A DNA stretch of 64,000 nucleotides. It comes from Streptomyces sp. CG1 (lineage in GTDB: Bacteria > Actinomycetota > Actinomycetes > Streptomycetales > Streptomycetaceae). The stretch covers positions 5,332,001-5,396,000 of the forward strand of contig NZ_CP163518.1 in the NCBI RefSeq assembly GCF_041080625.1, given 5' to 3'. Shown here in pieces: positions 50,488 to 58,247 of the stretch. The notes beneath the pieces were generated by a model. It was not told where the DNA came from. It saw only the letters and a list, made by a program, of their open reading frames with translations, and ran no database searches. The number at the start of each line of letters is the position of its first letter. Within the stretch, counting starts at the first letter, position 1. The translations under genes and the position numbers were made by a program.

Positions 50488-50742
50488 CTACCAGCCGGCA
50501 GCCTCGGACACCACCTGGTACACGCCGTCGATGTTCACCATCCGCGGCAGCTCGGACTGGTCGATCACGACGCTGAACTTCTTCTCCAGAGCCGCGAGGA
50601 TCTCAATGGCACGCAGCGAATCCGCCTTGTGGTCCTCCTTGAAGAGGCTGGTCGGCGTGACCTCGTCCTCCTCGATCTCCAGAATGTCGCACACAATCTC
50701 CTTGATGATCTCGATACGCTCGGCGAGCTGGGTCTCGGGCAT
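50488..50742 (-). CDS. Acyl carrier protein
   Basis: An 84-residue ACP. The phosphopantetheine attachment serine lies in HKADSLRAIEI (about residue 42). Charged helices typical of carrier proteins flank it (IVCDILEIEEDEV). It differs clearly from the other two ACPs of the cluster. The start is the ATG at 50742 with an AAGGAGAA ribosome binding site. A 158-bp gap upstream separates it from the dehydratase gene, so it may have its own promoter. Confidence 0.94.
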   Translation of the reverse strand: MPETQLAERIEIIKEIVCDILEIEEDEVTPTSLFKEDHKADSLRAIEILAALEKKFSVVIDQSELPRMVNIDGVYQVVSEAAGW

Positions 50743-50900
50743 GTGGAATTCTCCTTGAAAAAGGGTTTGTTGGGATTTCTCGGAATGCTTCCGGTGGGGC
50801 CGCAATGGCTTCCTTGAAATAGATTCTCGGCCCAGCGAGGGGGCGGCAGAAGGGAATCTGCAGGAAGCTGTCAGAGGAATTCTCCGGCGGATTTGGCGAC
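50743..50900. promoter_or_regulatory. Intergenic gap with shared 16-bp motif
   Basis: A 158-bp gap ahead of the ACP-KS-KS genes, less GC-rich than its surroundings. It contains GCAGGAAGCTGTCAGA at 50860-50875, which recurs with one change in the divergent promoter region at 58126-58141. It probably holds an internal promoter. Confidence 0.45.
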
Positions 50901-51881
50901 TTAGCCGACCAATGCGCCGGCGGGCCGGCGGGCGAGCACGGCCGCGCCCACGGTCAGGACGACCTCGCCCCGTACCCGGGTGGTGCCCTCGAAGATCTGG
51001 ACGCCGTCGACCGTGCGGGCGAGCCGCACGGAGTGTTCCAGCAGGTCGCCTGGGAGCACCGGGGTGCCGAAGGCGAGATCGGTGTAGCCGCCGAGCATCA
51101 GGACCTCGTCGGCCAGCACGTCCGTGTTGGCGCGCTCGGCGGTGGCGAGCACCGCTGCGGCCTGGTTGAAGGACTCCATGAGGAGTCCGATCGGATAGCT
51201 GTAGGCGCCCGGGTCGGCTGCCTCGTCCGCGAGCCACCGGTACCAGGGCTCGCCGAAGGTCACCGCTTTGACCGCGGTGACCCGGTCGCCGGGGTGGAAG
51301 GTGTCGACCCGATCGATGAGCAGGAGCTGGTCGCGATGCGGGATCCGGGCCATCACCTCGGGCAGCGACAGCGGGCCAAGACCGGCCCTGCTGCCGGAAG
51401 CCGGCTCCCCGGCGGCCGGCCCGCCGACCGCGGGCAGCGGCGCGACGGGAGCGTCCGCGCTCTCGTAGCGCAGCCGGATCCGAGCCACCTGGTGGTCGTC
51501 CGTGGCCGCCGTGACCCGGCACACCCAGCCCTGCGTGTCGCGCTTCCACCGCAAGGTGAAGTGCAGGGTGTCACCGGGGTAGGAGGGGTGCAGGAAGCGG
51601 GCCGACTCCAGACGGGCGAGGCGCAGCCGAGGGACGTCGGCGGGTGTGTGGACCAGGGCCGCACGGTGCGCGGTCTCGACGAGGAAGACCCCGGCGAAGA
51701 TCGGGAAGCCGCGGTAGTGGCCCTGGAAGACCAGCTCGTCCCGGTCGAGTGGCAGAGTGACCGTCGCGCCGTCGAAGCCGTCGGTACTGACGGAGCCGTA
51801 GTAACCGTAGGCGCCGGTCCATCCGGTACGCAGCTCGGTGAACGGTGTGCGCACCGACCGGCATTCGGGATGGAGGGTCAT
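50901..51881 (-). CDS. Fused double hot-dog dehydratase (FabA/FabZ-like didomain)
   Basis: A 326-residue protein with two hot-dog domains. The N-terminal one (about residues 1-150) carries the His motif FQGHYRGFPIFAGVFLVE. The C-terminal one (about 185-326) begins with MARIPHRDQLLLIDRVD and has YPIGLLMESFNQAAAVLA where FabZ has its catalytic acid helix. Together they match, in order, the two separate dehydratase genes at 62636 and 63070. It should remove water from 3-hydroxyacyl-ACP to give conjugated enoyl chains. The stop overlaps nothing; its start overlaps the stop of the following ACP by 4 bp. Confidence 0.88.
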   Translation of the reverse strand: MTLHPECRSVRTPFTELRTGWTGAYGYYGSVSTDGFDGATVTLPLDRDELVFQGHYRGFPIFAGVFLVETAHRAALVHTPADVPRLRLARLESARFLHPSYPGDTLHFTLRWKRDTQGWVCRVTAATDDHQVARIRLRYESADAPVAPLPAVGGPAAGEPASGSRAGLGPLSLPEVMARIPHRDQLLLIDRVDTFHPGDRVTAVKAVTFGEPWYRWLADEAADPGAYSYPIGLLMESFNQAAAVLATAERANTDVLADEVLMLGGYTDLAFGTPVLPGDLLEHSVRLARTVDGVQIFEGTTRVRGEVVLTVGAAVLARRPAGALVG

Positions 51882-52138
51882 GCGGCGACTTTCCCGGACA
51901 GCAGGGTGTAGGTCTGGCCGAAGTTGGTGATCAGGCCGAACTCCTCCTCGGAGATCTTCACGCCGAACTTCTTCTCCAGCTGGACCAGGATTTCCAGGCC
52001 CATCAGGGAGTCGACGCCGAGGTCCTCGATGTAGTGGGCGTCGTCGGTGACCTCGTCGACCTCGACGTCCAGGGCATCGGCGACGAGTTCGCGCAATTCG
52101 TCCTTGTCGAGCACAGCAGTCGTCATCTTCTTCTTCCT
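51876..52138. repeat. 263-bp duplicated ACP block, copy 1
   Basis: This stretch and 55520-55782 are identical except for one base (A in GCGCAATTCG here, G in the other copy). The repeat covers the whole ACP gene, its ribosome binding site and a few flanking bases, and stops abruptly outside them. The single change is silent. Confidence 0.97.
51878..52126 (-). CDS. Acyl carrier protein, duplicate copy 1
   Basis: An 82-residue ACP with the attachment serine in GVDSLMGLEI (about residue 40). The protein is identical to the one encoded at 55522-55770. The gene lies between the thioester-reductase-like SDR and the fused dehydratase and overlaps the latter by 4 bp. Having the same ACP twice in one operon may raise the carrier supply or reflect a very recent rearrangement. 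Confidence 0.95.
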   Translation of the reverse strand: MTTAVLDKDELRELVADALDVEVDEVTDDAHYIEDLGVDSLMGLEILVQLEKKFGVKISEEEFGLITNFGQTYTLLSGKVAA

Positions 52139-52168
52139 TTACGGGAGTTGGATACCCATGTGGTCGGA

Positions 52169-53194
52169 TCAGGCCGCGACGAGCGCCCACGGTTCCGGGA
52201 CCCGCCGGGCGTGCCGGGACTTGGCGTCGGCCCACCAGCGGACCGAGCGGTCCAGCACCTCGGCCGGGTCGGCGACCACCTGGGTGGGACGGAACGGGGT
52301 GGGCATGTTGGCGTAGCCCTCGAACGCGGAGAGCAGCTGCATGGCGCGCTTCTGCACATCGGAGAAGTGCGCCGCAACCAGCGGCAGATGGAACTCGCGC
52401 CAGGTGTCGGAGGGGATGACCGGGGCCACCGGGACCGGAGCGATACCCCGCTCGGCCCGCCATGCGTTGACCGAGCGGCAGATCCCCTCGACCAGGTCGG
52501 TCACCCGCAGGCAGCCCGCCCCCGACGCGATGGTCTCCACCACCGGGGCGGCCGGCGGCCCGCCCAGGGCGGCAGCCACGACGACCTGCGCCACCTGGTC
52601 CACCGGCGCAAGCTCGATGAACCCCGCCGGATCGCCGACCAGCGCAGGCGCGAGCCCGGAGACCAGCGACTGCACCATGGCGTACGGGCCCGTGAGGCGG
52701 GCGATCGAGCCGTCGACGCGCCGCCCGAAGACCAGCGGGGGCCGCACGATGGTCAGCGGACCCTGGTGCCGGGCCCGTACCAGCTCCTCGGACCGGGCCT
52801 TGGACCACTCGTAGGTGTTGCGGAAGCGGCCGAACCCGGCGTCGGAGTCCACGGTGGCCGGGTTCTGGCCTTCGACGTACGCGGTCGAGATGTGCACCAG
52901 ATGGGTGTCGCGGTCGACGACGTCGAGCACGGCCTCGGTGGTGCGCACATTGGCCGCGACGGCTTCGTCCTCGGACATCGTCCAGCGAGTGGACGCGGCG
53001 CTGTGGATCACCACGTCCCAGTGCCCGCGCAGCTCGGCGGGGGGCGGCTCGGCGCCGAGCACCCAACGGCTCTCTCCGGGCCGCAGGGGTCGGCGTGTCA
53101 CCGAGGTCACCTCGGCCTTGTCGCCGAACGCGGCCAGCTGGTCGGCGACTTCACTGCCGACCACGCCGCCGGAACCGGTCAGCAGGATCTTCAT
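52169..53194 (-). CDS. NAD(P)-dependent thioester-reductase-like SDR
   Basis: A 341-residue extended short-chain dehydrogenase. The nucleotide-binding motif is TGSGGVVGSEVADQL (residues 6-20), the catalytic pair is in YEWSK (YxxxK, about residue 135) after STAYVEGQ, and the body follows the male-sterility/thioester reductase pattern. Such proteins release ACP-bound acyl chains as aldehydes or alcohols. Here it could be the chain terminator or a tailoring ketoreductase acting on a sugar-like substrate. It starts at ATG 53194. Confidence 0.82.
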   Translation of the reverse strand: MKILLTGSGGVVGSEVADQLAAFGDKAEVTSVTRRPLRPGESRWVLGAEPPPAELRGHWDVVIHSAASTRWTMSEDEAVAANVRTTEAVLDVVDRDTHLVHISTAYVEGQNPATVDSDAGFGRFRNTYEWSKARSEELVRARHQGPLTIVRPPLVFGRRVDGSIARLTGPYAMVQSLVSGLAPALVGDPAGFIELAPVDQVAQVVVAAALGGPPAAPVVETIASGAGCLRVTDLVEGICRSVNAWRAERGIAPVPVAPVIPSDTWREFHLPLVAAHFSDVQKRAMQLLSAFEGYANMPTPFRPTQVVADPAEVLDRSVRWWADAKSRHARRVPEPWALVAA

Positions 53195-53240
53195 CGAGTA
53201 CTCCTCAGGGATCGGGCGGTACGAGCGGGGACGGCGGCCC

Positions 53241-53693
53241 TCACGCGGTCGTCGCGGGAGTACCGGCGGCCCGCTCGGCGATCCGGCCGAGCACGGCCTC
53301 CGCGAACTCCCGCAGCGCCTGCTCGGTGATGGGGTGGAGCGTGGCGTCCAGCAGAGGGATACCGGCCTCGAAGGTGAGCGCCAGCTCCACGGCGGACCCG
53401 GTGCCCTCGGCCTCGACCAGCCAGTGGCCGGCCAGGGACGCGAGGGCGCCGCTGGTCTGAGCAAAGTCGATCCGGCGCGCAGCGTGGTCGAAGGTGGCCT
53501 CCTCCTGCCAGCTGAGGCGGGCCGCGCCGAGCAGCACGGTCCAGCGGCTGCTCCGCCGGTCCGCTTCCTGCCGCAGTACGTCGACGGCGACGATCTCCGG
53601 GACGTAGGAGGGGAAGGAGTCGCTGTACGCGAGCGCCTCCCACACCCGCTGCGGGGGCGCTTCGCTCGCGTGACGCGCGATGACGGTGGGCAT
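53241..53693 (-). CDS. SRPBCC-fold protein (polyketide cyclase/START-like)
   Basis: A 150-residue protein of the Bet v 1-like SRPBCC superfamily, with the conserved start VIARHASEAPPQRVWEALAY, a curved beta-sheet pattern and a C-terminal helix (ALREFAEAVLGRIAER). Members hold hydrophobic molecules in a deep cavity and some cyclise or aromatise polyketides. Here it could fold or ring-close the polyene or shield it. No catalytic residue can be assigned. Confidence 0.82.
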   Translation of the reverse strand: MPTVIARHASEAPPQRVWEALAYSDSFPSYVPEIVAVDVLRQEADRRSSRWTVLLGAARLSWQEEATFDHAARRIDFAQTSGALASLAGHWLVEAEGTGSAVELALTFEAGIPLLDATLHPITEQALREFAEAVLGRIAERAAGTPATTA

Positions 53694-53735
53694 GACTGGT
53701 TTTCTCCTGTTCTGGGAGGGGCGGAGCGGGAGTGC

Positions 53736-53847
53736 GGGCCAAGTGGCGGGAGGGCCGGGAGGGGAGTGCCGGCGGAGGGAAGGCCGATGACCCGACGGGG
53801 CCGTTCCGGCACCGGCCCTCCCGCCACTTGGCCCCGGGTCATCGGCC
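53736..53847. repeat. Inverted repeats with two overlapping, mutually exclusive stems
   Basis: A perfect 23-bp inverted repeat joins 53736-53758 to 53812-53834. A second perfect 13-bp repeat joins 53782-53794, inside the first loop, to 53835-53847, outside it. Only one of the two stems can form at a time in a simple fold, an attenuator-like or pseudoknot topology. It fills the gap between the exporter and SRPBCC genes and its outer arm enters the last codons of the exporter. Confidence 0.8.
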
Positions 53848-55488
53848 CGAAGCCACCGGCTCCTCGGTGCCGCCGAGCCGGCCGTCGAGCCCCGCTGCGG
53901 TCTGTTCGCCGCGGGCGCTCTCGTGCAGGTCCCCGGACCGGACGGTCAGGAGCACGAGGACCGTCCCGAGGGCGACCAGGGCCGAGCAGGCGCCCATGGT
54001 GTCCCGCAGGCCGCTCACGAAGGCCGCGTGCGCGGCGTCGGCGGCCCGTGCGGCGAGCCCGCCGGGCAGGGTGGCCACCGCCTCCTTGCCGGCGCCGCTG
54101 GCCACGGCCTCGCCGAACTCGTGGACCTTTCCGCCCAGTGGACCGGCGATCTGCGAGCTGTTCAGGGAGTCGGTGACCCGGCTCTGGAAGAGCGCGCCGA
54201 AGCCGGCGATGCCGACGGCGATGCCGACCTGCTGGAACGTCTCACCGATGCCGGAGGCCATGCCCGCCTTCTCCGGCTCCGCCACACCGACCGACAGGGC
54301 CGCGCGCATCGGCGTGTAGATGCCCATGCCGATTCCCTGCACGATCATGCTGGGCAGCAGCGCGGTCCAACTGCTGTTCTTGTCGATCAGCAGCATCAGG
54401 CCGATACCGGTGGCCATGAGTGCCCCCGACGCGGAGGCCAGGAGCTTCGGCGAGACGGTCGCGGTCAGCGAGCCGCCGATGCCGCCCGCCACGAAGATCG
54501 TCAAGGTCATCGGCAGGAAGCGCAGACCGGTCTCCCACGCGGTGAGGCCCAGCGCGTTCTGCAGATACGAGATCTCCAGGAAGATCGAGCCGAGCACGGC
54601 CGCGTTCCACATCAGCGCGGCCATGGAGATCCCGTTGAAGGTCGGGATGCGGAACAACGAGAGATCCAGCATGGCCGTCTCACCCCGCCGCCGCTCGATG
54701 AGGTAGAAGACCACGAGCAGCACGACGGATGCGGCGAACATGCCCAGGATGAGCGCACTGGTCCAGCCTTCCGCATGGCCGCGCAGGAACCCGGTCACCA
54801 GGAGCCCGAGCGCGCCGGAGAAGACCACCAGACCCGCCCAGTCCACCGGGTGGTGCGCCGTGCCCTTGGACTCCCGGATGCGCAGGGCGCCGGCCGTGAT
54901 CGCGAACAAGCCGACCGGGACGTTCAGCAGGAAGATCCAGCGCCAGCTCAGGTACTGGGTGAGCGCGCCGCCGATGAGCGGTCCGAAGGCGATGGCGAGC
55001 CCGCCCACAGCGCCGAAGACACCGAACGCCTTGCCGCGGTCCTTGCCGTGGAACGCGTTGCCGATCAGTGCGGGCCCGACCGCGAAGAGCACGGCAGCAC
55101 CTATGCCCTGCACACCGCGGGCCAGGTTCAGGACGAGGATGTCCTGCGCGAGTCCGCAGACGAGCGAGCCGAGTGTGAAGACCACGAAACCGAGGGTGAA
55201 TATCCGTTTGCGGCCCAGCTTGTCGGCGAGTGATCCGGCCGTGAGCAGGAACACGGCGAGAGTCAGGGCGTACGCGTCGAGCACCCACTGCAGATCGGTG
55301 AAGCCGACGTCGAACGCGGTCCGCAGATCGGGCAGGGCGACGTTCACGACGGTGAGGTCGAGCAGCAGCATGAAGGTGGCAGCCGAGACCACGGCGAGGG
55401 TCCAGCCGCGCCCCAGGCTGTCCGGGGACCGATGCGATGTCGCGCCGATTTCGTTGCCGGCCACGTCAGGTGATGTCCTTTCAGGCAT
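53839..55488 (-). CDS. MFS exporter of the DHA2 (EmrB/QacA) family
   Basis: A 549-residue drug:H+ antiporter-type protein with about 14 membrane helices. Family motifs include DLTVVNVALPDLRTAF in the first helix, LADKLGRKRIFTLG in the loop after helix 2 and GPLIGGALTQYLSWRWIFLLNVPVG in the antiporter motif C region. It most likely exports the cluster's product and gives self-resistance. It starts at ATG 55488 and sits between two ACP-containing segments of the leftward operon. Confidence 0.93.
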   Translation of the reverse strand: MPERTSPDVAGNEIGATSHRSPDSLGRGWTLAVVSAATFMLLLDLTVVNVALPDLRTAFDVGFTDLQWVLDAYALTLAVFLLTAGSLADKLGRKRIFTLGFVVFTLGSLVCGLAQDILVLNLARGVQGIGAAVLFAVGPALIGNAFHGKDRGKAFGVFGAVGGLAIAFGPLIGGALTQYLSWRWIFLLNVPVGLFAITAGALRIRESKGTAHHPVDWAGLVVFSGALGLLVTGFLRGHAEGWTSALILGMFAASVVLLVVFYLIERRRGETAMLDLSLFRIPTFNGISMAALMWNAAVLGSIFLEISYLQNALGLTAWETGLRFLPMTLTIFVAGGIGGSLTATVSPKLLASASGALMATGIGLMLLIDKNSSWTALLPSMIVQGIGMGIYTPMRAALSVGVAEPEKAGMASGIGETFQQVGIAVGIAGFGALFQSRVTDSLNSSQIAGPLGGKVHEFGEAVASGAGKEAVATLPGGLAARAADAAHAAFVSGLRDTMGACSALVALGTVLVLLTVRSGDLHESARGEQTAAGLDGRLGGTEEPVASGR

Positions 55489-55519
55489 GAATGATGAGCC
55501 CTTTCGGAATGTGGCGGGC

Positions 55520-55782
55520 GGTCATGCGGCGACTTTCCCGGACAGCAGGGTGTAGGTCTGGCCGAAGTTGGTGATCAGGCCGAACTCCTCCTCGGAGATC
55601 TTCACGCCGAACTTCTTCTCCAGCTGGACCAGGATTTCCAGGCCCATCAGGGAGTCGACGCCGAGGTCCTCGATGTAGTGGGCGTCGTCGGTGACCTCGT
55701 CGACCTCGACGTCCAGGGCATCGGCGACGAGTTCGCGCAGTTCGTCCTTGTCGAGCACAGCAGTCGTCATCTTCTTCTTCCT
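55520..55782. repeat. 263-bp duplicated ACP block, copy 2
   Basis: Second copy of the near-identical block described at 51876-52138; 262 of 263 bases agree. Confidence 0.97.
55522..55770 (-). CDS. Acyl carrier protein, duplicate copy 2
   Basis: An 82-residue ACP identical in sequence to the one at 51878-52126, with its attachment serine in GVDSLMGLEI. It lies directly behind the KS/CLF pair 56800-58002/55826-56803, the classical KS-CLF-ACP order of a minimal type II polyketide synthase. Confidence 0.95.
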   Translation of the reverse strand: MTTAVLDKDELRELVADALDVEVDEVTDDAHYIEDLGVDSLMGLEILVQLEKKFGVKISEEEFGLITNFGQTYTLLSGKVAA

Positions 55783-55825
55783 ATCCGAGGCGCTTGAGGA
55801 ATGCGCAGGGCGATCAGTGGGCCGG

Positions 55826-56803
55826 TCAGGCGGTTTCCGGCAGGACACGGGCGACGAGGACACAACCTTCCGCCGTCGCGGTGACGACCAGGTGTTCGCC
55901 GCCGGGGCGGGCCAGAGCGTGCGCCACCTCCCGGACGGCGAGCAGGCAGCCGGTGCCGGCGTCCAGGACATCGGGGACGCCCAGGGTGTCCGCGAGCGCC
56001 GCCGCGACGGCCCCCGCGACCGCCGAGCCGTCACCGATCAACCGCACCGATGCGGCGGCCGCGGGATCCGCTGCGAGCCGGGCCCGGGTGCCGGCCAGCA
56101 CCGACCGGGCGCGTTCGGTCCCCGCCTCGCCCATGGCGGCGTGCGGGGGGAGCGAGGCCGAGGCCACCTGGATGCGTCCCAGTGCCCTCCCGGCGCGGGA
56201 CCGCACCGCGGCCGCCTCCTCGATGACCAGGGCGAATGCTCCGTCCTCGGTCGTCCCGGAGCTGTGCACCGCCGCCTTGTCCGCCTCCGGAGCCGGGACT
56301 TCGGTGGCACCCGCGAGCAACCAGCGGGCGCGTCCGTAGTGCAGCGCGCGCAGCCCTGCCTGGAGTGCTTCGAGCCCTGCCGAGCGGGGACTGTGCACGG
56401 CCAGGCTGAACCCCTTGAGGCCGTACTCCATCGCGACGCGGCTCGAGACCAGGTTCGGGGAGAAGTACGGCACGGCGGCGGGCGAGATCAGATGGGCCTC
56501 GCCGGCCACGGTGGCCCGGTCGACCTCGGCATGCACCGCGGACACCCCGTGGTTGGTGCCGACTGCGACCGCCCGCTCGTCCTCGGGCACGGCCAGAAGC
56601 GCGTCCTGGATGCCGTCCGGTACCAGGGCTCGCTTGGCAGCAGCGAGCATGTACTGACAGGACGCCGGGATATGGCGGTATCCGCGCCCCAACTCGGCGC
56701 GCTGGTCGAACCACTGCGCCGGTTCGGGCCCGGCGTCCGGGGGCAGCACCGAACCGACGGCCGTGACGACGAACTCGGCATCGGCAGGTCGGGAGAAGGT
56801 CAT
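55826..56803 (-). CDS. Chain length factor (ketosynthase beta)
   Basis: A 325-residue ketosynthase-fold protein without the nucleophile: the segment LAVHSPRSAGLEAL has Arg where KS has Cys and where aromatic-type CLFs have Gln. The C-terminal His elements are also lost. It overlaps the preceding KS by 4 bp, so the two should form a heterodimer. Length and sequence style are very close to the second CLF at 61601-62578. The start is the ATG at 56803. Confidence 0.9.
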   Translation of the reverse strand: MTFSRPADAEFVVTAVGSVLPPDAGPEPAQWFDQRAELGRGYRHIPASCQYMLAAAKRALVPDGIQDALLAVPEDERAVAVGTNHGVSAVHAEVDRATVAGEAHLISPAAVPYFSPNLVSSRVAMEYGLKGFSLAVHSPRSAGLEALQAGLRALHYGRARWLLAGATEVPAPEADKAAVHSSGTTEDGAFALVIEEAAAVRSRAGRALGRIQVASASLPPHAAMGEAGTERARSVLAGTRARLAADPAAAASVRLIGDGSAVAGAVAAALADTLGVPDVLDAGTGCLLAVREVAHALARPGGEHLVVTATAEGCVLVARVLPETA

Positions 56804-58002
56804 GACGGTGCTCCGGTCAGCGCGAGGGAGATGTTGTTGCCGCCGAAGGCGTACGCGTTCACCAGCGCCACCCCGGAGTCGAGGACCGTGGGCGTGGCGG
56901 GCAGGTACACCGGGCACTCCGGGTCGAGCTCGGAGACCGGCGGATTGCCGGGGATGGTGCGGTGGTGGAGGCACAGGGCGGCGAGGACGGTGCCCAGCAC
57001 TGCGGCCCCGCCCGCCAGATGGCCGACGATCGCCTTCAGGTTGTGCAGCGGGATCCGGTCCAGCCGCGGCCCGAACACCCCGGCCATGGCGGCGGCCTCG
57101 GTTGAGTCGTTGAGTTTCGTCCCGGTGGCGTGCGGCACGATCAGCGCGACGTCCTCGGGTGTCGCGCCGGCCTCGGAGAGCGCGGCCCGCATGGCACGGG
57201 CCGCCTGCGCGCCGGTGGGGTCCGGGGCGGTGGGGTGCGCGGCATCGCAGCTCCAGCCGGATCCGGCGAGCCGCGCGTAGATCCGTGCACCGCGCTGCCG
57301 GGCGTGCTCGACCGTCTCCAGCACCACGGCACCCGCACCCTCGCCGAGCATCACCCCGGCCCGGTCGCGGGCGAACGGCCGGGGCCGTTCGGAACCCTGC
57401 GCGCCCATCCTGTTGAAGGCGGCCACCGTGACCCGCGAGTAGGCCTCCACACCGCCCGCGACCACCACGTCCGCCTCACCGGCGCGGATCATCTCGGCGC
57501 CGAGCGCGATCGCATAGCCGCTGCCTGCACAGGCGTTGCTCAAACTGACGGCGCCCGCACCCGCGCCGATCCGCGCGGCCAGCGCCGAGGCCTGTGCGAA
57601 CGGCGGTGAGGCACCGGTCAGCTGCGCGGCCTGCCCGGCCCGGGCCAGCTCCACCTGGCGCGCGTCGCCGACACTGGACCCCGTCACCACCGCCACAGAG
57701 TCCGGCGCCACGTCGTCCAGCCGGGCATCCGCGTACGCCTCGAGGCCCGCCTGAAGGGTGTAGCGGCCGGCCGGGCCGAGGCCCGGGTCCGCACCGGCTG
57801 CCCCTGCGGCCGTAGACGTGCCGCATTCGCCTGTCACGACCTGCGGCACCAGGTAGTAGAGCGGCAGCGGCACCCGGGCGTCCGGGTCGGGGACCCGGTC
57901 GGGGGGTGCGGTGTCGCCGGTCATGACGCGGGTCCAGAAGGTTTCGACACCGGCGCCGAGGCGGCAGACGGCGCCAAGGCCGGTGATGGCGATCTCGCTC
58001 AC
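56800..58002 (-). CDS. Ketosynthase alpha, first gene of the leftward operon
   Basis: A 400-residue condensing enzyme with Cys in LSNACAGSGYAIALG, His in VPHATGTKLNDS and Lys/His in LKAIVGHLAGG. VPHATGTKLND is shared with the KS at 60420, so the two form a subfamily. It pairs with the CLF encoded next. I chose the GTG at 58002 (protein MSEIAITGLGAVCRLGAG) because a GAGGAAG sequence precedes it. Confidence 0.93.
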   Translation of the reverse strand: MSEIAITGLGAVCRLGAGVETFWTRVMTGDTAPPDRVPDPDARVPLPLYYLVPQVVTGECGTSTAAGAAGADPGLGPAGRYTLQAGLEAYADARLDDVAPDSVAVVTGSSVGDARQVELARAGQAAQLTGASPPFAQASALAARIGAGAGAVSLSNACAGSGYAIALGAEMIRAGEADVVVAGGVEAYSRVTVAAFNRMGAQGSERPRPFARDRAGVMLGEGAGAVVLETVEHARQRGARIYARLAGSGWSCDAAHPTAPDPTGAQAARAMRAALSEAGATPEDVALIVPHATGTKLNDSTEAAAMAGVFGPRLDRIPLHNLKAIVGHLAGGAAVLGTVLAALCLHHRTIPGNPPVSELDPECPVYLPATPTVLDSGVALVNAYAFGGNNISLALTGAPS

Positions 58003-58247
58003 CGTGCACCCACTTCCTCTCTGCTGGGGACCTCGGGCCCGGCCGACACTAAGGAGGCCGCGGCGGGTGCGACAGGTGATCGGCAGCAAGCTGTAACCGC
58101 CTGCCGCCCGGCGCTGCACCGTGGCGCAGGAAGCTGACAGAACCGCAGGCCGGAGAGGGTGCCGACGCTAGCTTCGGTGCAGCCCGGGGCGGTGCTGGCC
58201 CACGGGAACGACGTGAGACGACTTCCGAAGAGGAACGGCTGACACCC
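58003..58247. promoter_or_regulatory. Divergent promoter region of the cluster
   Basis: A 245-bp gap between the two divergent operons, which should contain both main promoters. It holds two related motifs in direct orientation 43 bp apart: GCAGCAAGCTGTAA (58083-58096) and GCAGGAAGCTGACAGA (58126-58141). The second is also found at 50860-50875. No regulator gene is seen in the part of the cluster within the window. Confidence 0.6.
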
